Source: Alphaproteobacteria bacterium (GTDB lineage: Bacteria; Pseudomonadota; Alphaproteobacteria; Zavarziniales; Zavarziniaceae). Taken from it: a stretch of 15,238 nucleotides of DNA. The position numbers were made by a program, and so were the translations under genes. The stretch spans positions 1-15,238 of the forward strand of contig JAJFJE010000165.1 in assembly GCA_021774355.1 (NCBI GenBank), in the 5' to 3' direction. The notes under the pieces are model-generated. The model searched no databases. It worked only from the letters and a program-made list of their open reading frames with translations, and was not told the DNA's origin. Of this stretch, positions 6,893 through 14,047 are shown piece by piece; position 1 is the first letter of the stretch, and every line of letters begins with the position of its first letter.

Positions 6893-8032
6893 ATGATCAC
6901 GTTGGACGGAAACCTGCCGCCGATCGCTCCGGCCACGGCCGCGCCACGTGCCGCGATCGTGCGCAATTTCACCCCCAACTGGTTCACGGTGACCATGGGA
7001 ACCGGCGTGCTGGCCCTGGCGCTCGACCGCTTTCCGGTTGCTGTGCCGGGCATGACCGGGCTGGCGGTCGGGCTGTGGCTGGCCAATATCGGCCTGTTCA
7101 CCCTGTTCGGCCTGCTCTATGCAGCGCACTGGCTGATGTTCTTCGACGAAGCGCGGCGGATTTTCGACCACCCGGTCATGTCGATGTTCTGCGGCGCAAT
7201 CCCGATGGGGCTGGCGACCATCATCAACGGCTTTGTGGCGTTCGGCCCGGCGGTGATCGGGCCGGCGGCCCTGTCCATCGCCTGGGGTCTGTGGTGGATC
7301 GACGTGGCTATGGCCGTTGCCTGCGGCCTGGCGATTCCCTATTTCATGTTCACCCGGCAGGGGCACAGCATGGCGCGGCTGACGGCCGTCTGGCTGCTGC
7401 CCGTGGTCGCGGCCGAGGTCGCGGCGGTCAGCGGCGGCCTCCTGGTGCCGCATCTCGCCCCGGCCCAGGGCTTCGCCGTCCTGATCTTCTGCTATGTCCT
7501 GTGGGCCTGGTCGGTACCCCTTGCCCTGGCCATTCTCGCTTTGCTGTTTCTGCGTCTGGCCCTCCACAAGCTGCCGGAACGGGCGATGGGCGTGACCGCC
7601 TGGCTGGCGCTCGGCCCGATCGGGACCGGTGCCCTGGGCCTTCTGGTGCTGGGCGCCGCGGCACCCGATGCATTCGCCGCGGCCGGTCTTCCAGCGGTCG
7701 GTAAAACCGCCTTCGGGCTGGGGCTTCTCGGTGGCGTCGTGCTGTGGGGCTATGCCAGCTGGTGGCTCGCCCTGGCGGTGCTGAAGACCATCCACTATCT
7801 GGGCGAGGGCCTGCCGTTCAATCTCGGCTGGTGGGGCTTCACCTTTCCGCTGGGCGTCTTTGCGCTGGCCACCCTGGCCCTGGGGCAGGCCACCGGGCTT
7901 GAAGCCTTCGCGGCAGCCGGAGCGGTTCTGGTCCTGTGCCTGGCGGCCCTGTGGGCCATCGTCGCGGCCCGGACCGTGGCCGCCGTGGCCCGGCGAAGCC
8001 GCTTTGCCGGACCCGGCCTGCGCCCCGCGTGA
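6893..8032 (+). CDS. TDT-family (TehA/Mae1/SLAC1-type) membrane transporter, possible sulfite exporter
   Basis: This is a 379-residue inner-membrane protein with about ten hydrophobic helices. The tellurite-resistance/dicarboxylate transporter signature is clear: FTPNWFTVTMGTG at 26-38 near the start, LGPIGTG at 240-246, and FNLGWWGFTFPLG at 309-321, the hallmark 'lgwWaftFPlg' motif. The ATG at 6893 has AGAGGGG 10 bases upstream. Family members move malate, tellurite-related anions, chloride/nitrate or sulfite (yeast Ssu1). Divergence from a YeiE/CysL-like LysR favours sulfite or a related small anion, but malate-type dicarboxylates remain possible. No sulfonate-degradation gene lies in the window to confirm sulfite. 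Family call strong, substrate open. Confidence 0.9.
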   Translation: MITLDGNLPPIAPATAAPRAAIVRNFTPNWFTVTMGTGVLALALDRFPVAVPGMTGLAVGLWLANIGLFTLFGLLYAAHWLMFFDEARRIFDHPVMSMFCGAIPMGLATIINGFVAFGPAVIGPAALSIAWGLWWIDVAMAVACGLAIPYFMFTRQGHSMARLTAVWLLPVVAAEVAAVSGGLLVPHLAPAQGFAVLIFCYVLWAWSVPLALAILALLFLRLALHKLPERAMGVTAWLALGPIGTGALGLLVLGAAAPDAFAAAGLPAVGKTAFGLGLLGGVVLWGYASWWLALAVLKTIHYLGEGLPFNLGWWGFTFPLGVFALATLALGQATGLEAFAAAGAVLVLCLAALWAIVAARTVAAVARRSRFAGPGLRPA

Positions 8033-8046
8033 TGCCGCCCAGCGAC

Positions 8047-8079
8047 CCGCCGGATAACCCCGCAAAAGCCTCCCGGCGG
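8047..8079 (+). terminator. Weak inverted repeat after the transporter gene
   Basis: CCGCCGG (8047-8053) and CCGGCGG (8073-8079) are perfect 7-bp arms separated by 19 bases, shortly after the transporter stop. The loop is large and no T-run follows. The remaining gap to 8209 shows no gene and no promoter I can name. Confidence 0.22.
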
Positions 8080-8209
8080 CGCTCTATCGTGTTGATCCAA
8101 CGCCCTTTCCGACGGCAATGGTGATTTCGTCCGGGAGCGAAGCCCTCTAGCATCGGGGCGGCGGGGCCCGGCAGCGGACGGGCCGGTTGTTCGGAGACAG
8201 GGGGAACCG

Positions 8210-8608
8210 ATGAGTGAGGACGAGCGGCTCGGCGACAAGTTTGCCCGGGGCCTGGCGACACGGCGCAGCGTGTTGGGGGACGACCATGTCGACCGTTCCC
8301 TGGCTGGCGCCGACGGCTTTACCTGGCCGATGCAGAAGCTGGCCACGGAATATTGCTGGGACGAGATCTGGAACCGCCCGGGGCTCGACCGGCGCAGCCG
8401 CAGCCTGCTCAATCTCGCCATGCTGGCGGCCCTGAACCGGCCCCATGAACTGAAGCTGCATATCCGCGGTGCCCTGAACAACGGGCTGACCAAGGCGGAA
8501 CTGGGCGAGGTGTTCCTGCAGGTCGCGGCCTATTGCGGCGTTCCCGCCGGAATCGACTGTTTCCGGGTGGCGAGCGAGGTGTTCCGCGATATCGAGGGCG
8601 GGACCTGA
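8210..8608 (+). CDS. Carboxymuconolactone decarboxylase (CMD) family protein
   Basis: The protein has 132 residues, the normal size for a single CMD domain. It carries the PcaC-like core NRPHELKLHIRGALNNGLTKAE (from N76; key residues H79, E80, H84), then EVFLQVAAYCGVPAG. In the protocatechuate branch PcaC decarboxylates 4-carboxymuconolactone to a beta-ketoadipate enol-lactone. Many CMD proteins of this size outside pca operons have other or unknown roles. It lacks the CxxC pair of AhpD-like peroxidase members, having only isolated cysteines C49, C109 and C117. The start at 8210 is supported by CAGGGGGA about 5 bases upstream. It sits alone on the + strand, separated by 177 bp from the transporter, and converges on the ferredoxin reductase gene with only 25 bp between stops. 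A link to the aromatic cluster opposite is plausible; the precise reaction is not shown. Confidence 0.85.
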   Translation: MSEDERLGDKFARGLATRRSVLGDDHVDRSLAGADGFTWPMQKLATEYCWDEIWNRPGLDRRSRSLLNLAMLAALNRPHELKLHIRGALNNGLTKAELGEVFLQVAAYCGVPAGIDCFRVASEVFRDIEGGT

Positions 8609-8633
8609 GGGGCCCGCGGCCCGGCGCCCACGG

Positions 8634-9866
8634 TCAGGCCGCGCGGTGGCCGGCGGCATAGGCCTTGAGATCGAACGCGGGATCCCCTGCCTGGTCGGGG
8701 CTCAGGGCCAAGGCCTGGCCGAGCAGGCGACGGCCGGTCATATGGTCGCCCGGCCGGTTGGCCGATTCGACGCCAAGGAACCGGCCCTGCCGAAAGCAGA
8801 AGGCAGAAAAGGCGCCACTCTCCGGATCGCCCCGCAGGACCACCTGGTCGTGCGATCCGGTGAGGCCGGCGATCTGCAGCCTGTCCTGGCCCTGATCGCT
8901 CCAGAACCACGGAACGGCGGCATAGGGGGCCGCCCTTCCGACCAGGCGGGCGGCCACGCAGCGCGCCTGGTCGACGGCATTCTGGACCGATTCCAGGCGG
9001 ACCCGGCCGCCGTTGCGGCGGTCGGGAAAGGCCGCGCAGTCGCCGATCGCCGAGATCGCCGGATCGCTCGTCAGCAGGTGGGAATCGACCGCGATGCCGC
9101 CGTCGAGCCGAAGCCCGTGGGCCTGGGCCAGCGCGACATTGGGGGTCACGCCGATGCCGACGACCACCAGGTCCGCAGCGATGGTGGCGCCGCCGGCGAT
9201 CTCGACGCCGACGACCCGGCCCGCCCGGCCGACAAGCCGGGTGACCCCGGTGTCGAACAGGAAATGCACCCCCTGCCGGGCGTGCCGGCGGGAAAAATAC
9301 TGCGATACCGGCGCCGATGTCGCGCGCGCCATGGCGCGCGGCGCCACCTCGATCACGTGAACCGGGCAGCCGCGCGACGACACCGCCGCCGCGACTTCCA
9401 GCCCGATGAAGCCGGCGCCGATCACGACGACATGGGCCGCCTCGGCCAGCCGGTCGCGCAGGGCGGCGGCCTCGTCCAGGGTCCGCAGCATCACGACCCC
9501 CTGCAACCCGGCGCCGGGAACGGCGAGCGCCCGGTTGCGGGCACCCAGGGCCAGGATCAGGTGATCATAGGCAAGCTGCGCCCCGTCGTGGAGGGCGACC
9601 CGGCCCGCCCCGATTTCGCCGATCCCCTGGCCGAGAAGCAGGTCGATCGCCAGGCCGGCATAAGCCCCGGGGGGGCGCAGAAGCACCGTGTCAGCAGCCA
9701 TTTCGCCGCCAAGAAAGGCCTTGGACAAAGGCGGCCGCTGATAGGGCGGATGGGCTTCGTCGCCAACCAGCGTGATCCGCCCGTCATAGCCCTGGTCGCG
9801 CAGGGACAGGGCGGCCTGGAAGCCGGCCTGGCCGGCACCGGCAATGACCACACCCGCCCCGGTCAT
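8634..9866 (-). CDS. FAD-dependent ferredoxin reductase of a P450 system (putidaredoxin/rhodocoxin reductase type)
   Basis: This 410-residue NADH:ferredoxin oxidoreductase transfers electrons to the [2Fe-2S] ferredoxin encoded immediately upstream. The two Rossmann motifs are clear: FAD-binding GAGQAG (10-15) and NADH-binding GAGFIGLE (150-157). Further family signatures are YQRPPLSKAFL (42-52), the second FAD motif AIGDCA (273-278) and PWFWSDQ (319-325). Length is typical of CamA, rhodocoxin reductase and palustrisredoxin reductase (about 400-430). Its ATG directly follows the ferredoxin stop (TGAATG), so the two are translationally coupled. It is last in the SDR-ALDH-P450-ferredoxin-reductase run and converges with the CMD-family gene. 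Confidence 0.93.
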   Translation of the reverse strand: MTGAGVVIAGAGQAGFQAALSLRDQGYDGRITLVGDEAHPPYQRPPLSKAFLGGEMAADTVLLRPPGAYAGLAIDLLLGQGIGEIGAGRVALHDGAQLAYDHLILALGARNRALAVPGAGLQGVVMLRTLDEAAALRDRLAEAAHVVVIGAGFIGLEVAAAVSSRGCPVHVIEVAPRAMARATSAPVSQYFSRRHARQGVHFLFDTGVTRLVGRAGRVVGVEIAGGATIAADLVVVGIGVTPNVALAQAHGLRLDGGIAVDSHLLTSDPAISAIGDCAAFPDRRNGGRVRLESVQNAVDQARCVAARLVGRAAPYAAVPWFWSDQGQDRLQIAGLTGSHDQVVLRGDPESGAFSAFCFRQGRFLGVESANRPGDHMTGRRLLGQALALSPDQAGDPAFDLKAYAAGHRAA

Positions 9867-10190
9867 TCAGAGCTGCCGGTCGGGGATGCCGACGACCAGG
9901 CCGTCGAGGTCCGGGCCGACCTTGATCTGGCAGCTCAGCCGGCTGTTGGGTCGGCGTTCGGCGGCCGTGGTCTCCAGCATCTCGTGTTCCACGGCATTCA
10001 TCGGCGGCAGGGCGGCCAGCCATTTCTGGTCGACATAGACATGGCAGGTGGCGCACATGGCGGCGCCACCGCATTCCGCCACGATGCCCTTCACCCCGCC
10101 CGAAATGGCCCCCTGCATGACGCTGATGCCAGGCGAAATATCAAGACTGTCTTGTGTCCCATCGGCATGACGGTATGTGATTTTCGGCAT
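9867..10190 (-). CDS. [2Fe-2S] ferredoxin, P450 electron donor (putidaredoxin/palustrisredoxin type)
   Basis: The protein has 107 residues, the normal size for vertebrate-type ferredoxins. Cluster ligands are C40, C46, C49 and C87 in the C-x5-C-x2-C-x37-C arrangement (AECGGAAMCATCHVYV, then LSCQI). The ferredoxin shuttles single electrons from the reductase to the P450 in the cytoplasm. AGGAAA lies about 10 bases before the ATG at 10190. It is 30 bp downstream of the P450 stop and abuts the reductase start, giving a complete class I P450 chain in one transcript. Function is assigned with high confidence from motif plus context. Confidence 0.94.
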   Translation of the reverse strand: MPKITYRHADGTQDSLDISPGISVMQGAISGGVKGIVAECGGAAMCATCHVYVDQKWLAALPPMNAVEHEMLETTAAERRPNSRLSCQIKVGPDLDGLVVGIPDRQL

Positions 10191-10220
10191 TATCCCGCTT
10201 TCCTGGTGGAGCCCCGCCGG

Positions 10221-11432
10221 TCAGTGGCGCGCGACCATCCGCACCGGCAGGCTGGTGAAGGCGCGTAACGTATTGTGTATCAGGCGCTGCGGCGTGCCGT
10301 CGAGTTCGATGCGCTCGACCCGGGCGGCCAGCACCGACAGGATCACCTCGATCTCGAGCCGGGCGATCATCTGACCGACGCAGCCATGGATGCCGGCACC
10401 GAAGCCGACATGCTTGATGACCGGCCGGCTGACATCGAAGCGCCCGGGGTCCGCCCAGAAGCGCGGGTCGCGGTTGGCGGCGCCGACGGCCAGCAGGATC
10501 TTTTCGTCCGCGCCGATGGCCGTGCCAGCGATCTCGACCGCCCGAGTGGTGGTGCGGAAGAAGGTCTGGAAAGGCGATTCGAAGCGCATGACCTCTTCGA
10601 AGGCGGCGCGCGCCCGGCTCGGGTCGTCGCGCAGCAGGCGCCATTGTTCGGGATGCTGGGCAAAGCAGAAGATGGCATTGCCGATGGCGTTGATGGTGGT
10701 ATCGACGCCGGCCGTGAGAAACGACCGGACCAGCAGGGCGGCCTCGGCTTCCGTAACCTCGCCGGCGTCCACCGCCTTATAGACGTCGGCGCCCAGGCCC
10801 ACCGGGGCAAGGGTTCCGCGCTGGCAGCGTGCCGTCACCCAGGCGACGACCTCGTCGGCCCGGGCCATGGCGGCCGCATAGAGGTCGTTGCGCGGACCAA
10901 GCGCATTGAACACCATGTCGCCATAGGCGATGAGCGTTTCGCGGTCCTGGTCGACGATGCCCACGGCATCGGGGAACACCTTCAGCGGATAGGGCTTGGC
11001 GAGATCGGCCATGGCGTCGAAGCGGCCGCCATCGACCAGCGCCGAGACCACCTTGACCGCTTCCGCGTGAAACGCCTCCCGAAGCCGGCGGATCGCGGCG
11101 GGCGACAGCACCCGGGCGAGAATGGCCCGGGCCCGGGTATGGACCGGCGGATCGGATTCGAGCAGCAGGCTCGGTGGGCGCCAGTTCTTCTCCTTGTGAA
11201 AATTGCTGATTCCGACGCCGCCGCTGGAACAATAGGTCTGCCAGTCGTTGAGGATCGTCTGCACCTGTTCGTAGCGGCCGGTCGCCCAGACCCCCAGGTC
11301 TTCGAGCCAGACCACGGGGCCGGCATCGCGCAGTTCTTCGTGGAACGGGTAGGGGTCCTCGAGATAGGAGCGGGAGAACGGATCGATGCCGGATGTCGCG
11401 ACCGTCCGTTGTGCGCCGACCGTGCCTGCCAT
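10221..11432 (-). CDS. Cytochrome P450, CYP199-like para-substituted benzoate monooxygenase (O-demethylase)
   Basis: This 403-residue soluble P450 has the heme motif FGAGIHGCVGQ (344-354, axial thiolate C351), ExxR E280/R283 and I-helix AGVDTT (241-246). It follows CYP199A4 of Rhodopseudomonas palustris, as I recall that sequence, along its length: KEKNWRPPSLLLESDPP, LVRSFLTAGVDTT, ESPFQTFFRTTTR and NTLRAFTSLPV. CYP199A enzymes O-demethylate 4-methoxybenzoate to 4-hydroxybenzoate plus formaldehyde. Remembered CYP199A4 carboxylate-binding residues R92, S95, R243 and S244 correspond to R85, S88, R236 and S237 here; aromatic contacts F182 and F298 to F175 and F291. F185 is replaced by L178, which may change pocket shape and substrate range. 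The start is fixed by AGGAGG 5 bases upstream; the open frame continuing upstream overlaps the ALDH gene and is not used. It lies 59 bp after the ALDH gene and 30 bp before its ferredoxin. Confidence 0.93.
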   Translation of the reverse strand: MAGTVGAQRTVATSGIDPFSRSYLEDPYPFHEELRDAGPVVWLEDLGVWATGRYEQVQTILNDWQTYCSSGGVGISNFHKEKNWRPPSLLLESDPPVHTRARAILARVLSPAAIRRLREAFHAEAVKVVSALVDGGRFDAMADLAKPYPLKVFPDAVGIVDQDRETLIAYGDMVFNALGPRNDLYAAAMARADEVVAWVTARCQRGTLAPVGLGADVYKAVDAGEVTEAEAALLVRSFLTAGVDTTINAIGNAIFCFAQHPEQWRLLRDDPSRARAAFEEVMRFESPFQTFFRTTTRAVEIAGTAIGADEKILLAVGAANRDPRFWADPGRFDVSRPVIKHVGFGAGIHGCVGQMIARLEIEVILSVLAARVERIELDGTPQRLIHNTLRAFTSLPVRMVARH

Positions 11433-11437
11433 AGCAA

Positions 11438-11443
11438 CCTCCT
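11438..11443 (-). promoter_or_regulatory. Consensus ribosome binding site of the P450
   Basis: A full AGGAGG lies 5 bases before the P450 ATG. It is the strongest Shine-Dalgarno sequence in the operon and suggests high P450 expression relative to its neighbours. Confidence 0.7.
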
Positions 11444-11491
11444 GCGATCCGTTACCCGCCGCATCCTGGACCGACGGCGCCCCGCGCAGCC

Positions 11492-12946
11492 CTAGACCAC
11501 GCCGACATTCTGGTAGATGTGCTTCAGTTCGGTGAAGTCGGCCAGGCCCTCGAAGCCGTGCAGGCGGCCGAGCCCGCTCTGGCCATAGCCGCCCATCTCC
11601 GCCTCGGCGAACAGCTTGTTGTGATCGTTGATCCAGACCGTACCGTTGCGCAGCGCCCGGGCGATCCGCAGGGCGCGGGCGCCGTCGCGGGTCCAGACGC
11701 TGGCGGCCAGGCCGAATACCGTGTTGTTGGCCCGCTGCACCGCCTCCTGCTCGTCGTCGAAACATTCCAGGACGACGAAGGGGCCGAAGATTTCCTGCTG
11801 GCAGAACCAAGACGAGGGGTCGTCATGGGCGACCAGGGAGGGCGTCAGATAGGCCCCGTCCGCCAGCGCGCCATCGGGGCGGGCGCCGCGCAGGATCACC
11901 TCGTCGGCACTGTCGAAGGCGGCCAGGACCTGTTCCTCGACCCGGCCCCGGGCCGCGGCATCGATCAGCGGTCCGATGGCCGAGCGGGCGGCAAGGCCCG
12001 GCCCGACTTCGAGCCCCGCCAGCGCCTGGCCGAGCGCCGCCCGCATCGGGCCAAAGCAGCTGCGGTGTACCAGCACCCGGCGGGCGGCGGTGCATTGCTG
12101 GCCGGAAATGATCGTCGCGGCGGCAGCCAGCTTGCCGGCGACATCGGCGATGTCGACATCGGGAAAGACCACACAGCAGGCCTTGCCGCCCAGTTCAAGG
12201 GACAGCTTCTTCACGCTGTCTGCGGCGGCGATCATGATCTGCTTGCCGGTCCTGGTCGAGCCGGTGAAGCTCAGGACATCGACCGCGGTGGAGGCGGCCA
12301 GGGTTGCCGCCGCGCCGTGACCGGTCTCGCCGACCAGATTGACCACGCCTGCCGGCAGGCCGGGGACGTCGGCCAGTTCCGCCATCATGCGGGCGGTGAA
12401 CAGGGTGGTCTGGGGGGCCGGCTTGACGATGGCGGTGCAGCCGGCGGCGAGGGCCGGCGCCAGCGAGCGGACCAGCAGCACCGCCGGGGCGTTCCACGGC
12501 ACGATGATCGCGGCGACCCCGGCCGGTTCGCGCAGCACGGTCGAGAATACCCCCGGTTCGACCTCGAGGACATGGCCAGGCAGGTGGCGGGTGAGGCCGG
12601 CATAATAGCGGATCTCGGAAATGCTCGCGGCCAGTTCGCCCCGCGCCTGGCTGATGATCTTGCCGTTCTCCGAGGTCAGCAGGATCGCGAGGTCGTCGGC
12701 CTTGGCGGCGAGGCGGTCGGCCCATTGCAGCATGATCTGCTGTCTCAGGCGCGGACTTTGCGGCCAGGGGCTGCCGGCGAAGGCGATGCGGGCGGCGGCG
12801 ATGGCGGCCAGCGCTTCGGCCTCGCCGCCATCGGCGAAATATCCCAGCACCTGGCCGGTTGCCGGATCGATGCTGGCCCCGGTGCGCTGGTCATGGGAGC
12901 CGCACCAGGTGCCGCCGATCCAATGCTGTGTCTCGATCTTGGTCAT
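11492..12946 (-). CDS. NAD(P)-dependent aldehyde dehydrogenase, probably for an aromatic aldehyde
   Basis: This 484-residue ALDH-superfamily enzyme oxidises an aldehyde to its carboxylic acid. Catalytic features are all present: VPWNAPA with N152, IVKPAP with K175, LSFTGSTRTG (225-234), general base E251 in LELGGKA, nucleophile C285 in SGQQCTAARR, and EIFGP (385-389) for cofactor ribose binding. Length is typical of betaine/benzaldehyde/vanillin-type dehydrogenases. It starts 10 bases after the SDR gene and precedes the P450 by 59 bp. In this context it would make the benzoate that the CYP199-like enzyme uses, for example anisaldehyde to anisate; that substrate is inferred from the neighbours, not from the sequence. 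Confidence 0.93.
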   Translation of the reverse strand: MTKIETQHWIGGTWCGSHDQRTGASIDPATGQVLGYFADGGEAEALAAIAAARIAFAGSPWPQSPRLRQQIMLQWADRLAAKADDLAILLTSENGKIISQARGELAASISEIRYYAGLTRHLPGHVLEVEPGVFSTVLREPAGVAAIIVPWNAPAVLLVRSLAPALAAGCTAIVKPAPQTTLFTARMMAELADVPGLPAGVVNLVGETGHGAAATLAASTAVDVLSFTGSTRTGKQIMIAAADSVKKLSLELGGKACCVVFPDVDIADVAGKLAAAATIISGQQCTAARRVLVHRSCFGPMRAALGQALAGLEVGPGLAARSAIGPLIDAAARGRVEEQVLAAFDSADEVILRGARPDGALADGAYLTPSLVAHDDPSSWFCQQEIFGPFVVLECFDDEQEAVQRANNTVFGLAASVWTRDGARALRIARALRNGTVWINDHNKLFAEAEMGGYGQSGLGRLHGFEGLADFTELKHIYQNVGVV

Positions 12947-12955
12947 GGATCACCG

Positions 12956-13714
12956 TCACCGCATGACCGAGCCGCCGTCGACGACCAGCGTCTGCCCGGT
13001 GATGAAATCGCTGCCCGGCGATGCCAGGAAGACCATCGCTCCGGTCAGGTCGGCCGGCACGGCCTCGCGCTTCAAGGCGCGGCTGGCGATGTTCGCGCTG
13101 ACCAGGGAGCCGGTGTATTCGGCATTGTCCCGCAGGCCGTCGCTGGCGATCAGGCCGGGGGCCAGGCAATTGACCCGGATGCCGTCGTCGCCGAGTTCCC
13201 GTGCCAGGGTGCGGGTCAGCGCCATGACGGCGCCCTTGGACGCCACGTAATGGGCCATCAGCGGGGTGCCTTTGAAAACCGTGGCCGACGCCACATTGAC
13301 GATCTTGCCATAGCGCCGCGCGCGCATATGGGGCGCCACCGCTTTGGCGCATTCAAAGACGCCGCGCACATTGACCGCCATCACCCGGTCCCATTCCGCC
13401 GCGCCGATGGCGGTGAAGGGCTTGAGCGCGAGGGTCGCGAACAGGGCGGCATTGTTGATCAGAATGTCGACGCCGCCGAAGGCCGCGACGGTGCGGGCGA
13501 CCGCAGCGGCCACGGCAGCGCCGTCCGAAACATCGGCGACCGCCGCCATGGCCGTGCCGCCGCCAGCCCTGATGGCGTCCGCCGCGCCGGTCGCGTCGGC
13601 GATGTCGAACAGGCTGACCTTGGCGCCCTCGTCCGACAGCGCCTGGGCGCAGGCGGCGCCGATTCCCTGTGCGGCCCCCGTGACGATCGCAACCTTGCCC
13701 GTCAGCATTCCCAT
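12956..13714 (-). CDS. Short-chain dehydrogenase/reductase (SDR), probable alcohol dehydrogenase
   Basis: This 252-residue classical SDR has cofactor motif TGAAQGIG (12-19), D37 after the second strand (favouring NAD over NADP), NNAA (87-90), the catalytic tetrad N114-S143-Y156-K160, and DGG (246-248) near the end. It probably interconverts a hydroxyl and a carbonyl. First in the operon and followed at 9 bp by the aldehyde dehydrogenase, it could oxidise a benzylic alcohol to the aldehyde. A cis-diol dehydrogenase role is an alternative. The start at 13714 has AGGG 8 bases upstream; the ATG two codons later (MLTG) is a possible alternative. A leader of roughly 170 bases precedes it, downstream of the palindromic operator. 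Confidence 0.92.
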   Translation of the reverse strand: MGMLTGKVAIVTGAAQGIGAACAQALSDEGAKVSLFDIADATGAADAIRAGGGTAMAAVADVSDGAAVAAAVARTVAAFGGVDILINNAALFATLALKPFTAIGAAEWDRVMAVNVRGVFECAKAVAPHMRARRYGKIVNVASATVFKGTPLMAHYVASKGAVMALTRTLARELGDDGIRVNCLAPGLIASDGLRDNAEYTGSLVSANIASRALKREAVPADLTGAMVFLASPGSDFITGQTLVVDGGSVMR

Positions 13715-13885
13715 CTCACCATCCCTGGTCCGATCGCGAAGCCCACCGCCGCCAGGCCGCAGCCGCGTTTGCGGTCGACCGGGCCGGCAGCGTGCGGTTC
13801 CGGGCCCACCCCGTGGTCCAAGCCGCCTGCCGGACGACCGGCGCGACGGTTCCCTGGTCTGGCCCCGATCTTCAGTTCACTCCCT

Positions 13886-13908
13886 ATTGTTCTGTATAAC
13901 AGAACAAT
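13886..13908. promoter_or_regulatory. Perfect 10-3-10 palindromic operator upstream of the SDR-P450 operon
   Basis: ATTGTTCTGT (13886-13895) and ACAGAACAAT (13899-13908) are exact inverted copies around ATA. The TTGTTC-N-GAACAA form is like operators of IclR- or MarR/GntR-class regulators of aromatic catabolism; which class binds cannot be told. It overlaps the best promoter candidate, which fits repression. No regulator gene next to it is in the window; it may lie beyond 15205. Confidence 0.75.
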
Positions 13909-13920
13909 CGTTTCTTATAA
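13893..13920 (-). promoter_or_regulatory. Candidate sigma-70-like promoter of the SDR-ALDH-P450-ferredoxin-reductase operon
   Basis: On the minus strand TTATAA (13915-13920) and TATACA (13893-13898) are separated by 16 bases, each matching the -35 and -10 consensus at four of six positions. The -10 lies inside the palindrome, so a bound protein would block it. The match is modest and other placements are possible. Confidence 0.35.
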
Positions 13921-13973
13921 TGCGATCCAAACACGCTTCCCCGGCGAAGTCAATTCGTCCGCCGGCGGTGGTG

Positions 13974-14001
13974 GCAGGGCGCGTGATAAAAGACGCCCTG
14001 C
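13974..14001 (-). terminator. Hairpin downstream of the NicC-like gene
   Basis: GCAGGGCG (13974-13981) and CGCCCTGC (13994-14001) are perfect 8-bp arms with a 12-base AT-rich loop. It lies 47 bases past the NicC-like stop codon and upstream of the operon promoter, where a terminator would be expected. No T-tract follows on the minus strand, so the function is uncertain. Confidence 0.4.
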
Positions 14002-14019
14002 TGCTTATTACGGGATGGC

Positions 14020-14033
14020 TGTTCCGTATAACA
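14020..14033. promoter_or_regulatory. Partial second copy of the operator
   Basis: TGTTCCGTATAACA matches TGTTCTGTATAACA of the palindrome (13888-13901) at 13 of 14 positions, 132 bp away, but lacks the right GAACAAT arm. It may be a weak auxiliary site for the same regulator, allowing looping, or a decayed copy. Confidence 0.45.
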
Positions 14034-14047
14034 TCGCGCCGACATGA

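Larger units (their letters stand above)
13715..14047. other. 333-bp regulatory gap between the NicC-like gene and the SDR operon
   Basis: No convincing gene lies here. From right to left on the minus strand it holds an operator-like half repeat (14020-14033), a perfect 8-bp hairpin (13974-14001), a promoter-like pair overlapping a perfect palindrome (13886-13920), and a GC-rich leader of about 170 bases. A 39-codon minus-strand frame (13702-13821, TTG start only) runs into the SDR start but has no family resemblance and is not called. The AT-rich patch at 13885-13925 stands out against its surroundings. Confidence 0.7.

Noticed and set aside
5743..7704. 653-codon plus-strand frame crossing the LysR gene and the transporter
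   Set aside because: It runs antisense to LysR and out of frame through the transporter, and its composition is that of a shadow frame.
8646..10268. 540-codon plus-strand frame opposite the ferredoxin reductase and ferredoxin
   Set aside because: Both genes on the minus strand have full motif support; the plus-strand frame has none.
11433..11810. Upstream extension of the P450 frame
   Set aside because: It would overlap the 3' part of the ALDH gene; the ATG at 11432 has a perfect AGGAGG and gives the normal family length.
13702..13821. 39-codon minus-strand frame in the SDR leader, a possible leader peptide
   Set aside because: Only a TTG start, no clear ribosome binding site and no resemblance; chance is likely at this GC content.
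11519..14047. 842-codon plus-strand frame opposite ALDH and SDR
   Set aside because: A shadow frame: it crosses two well-supported genes and the operator region and has no recognisable domain.
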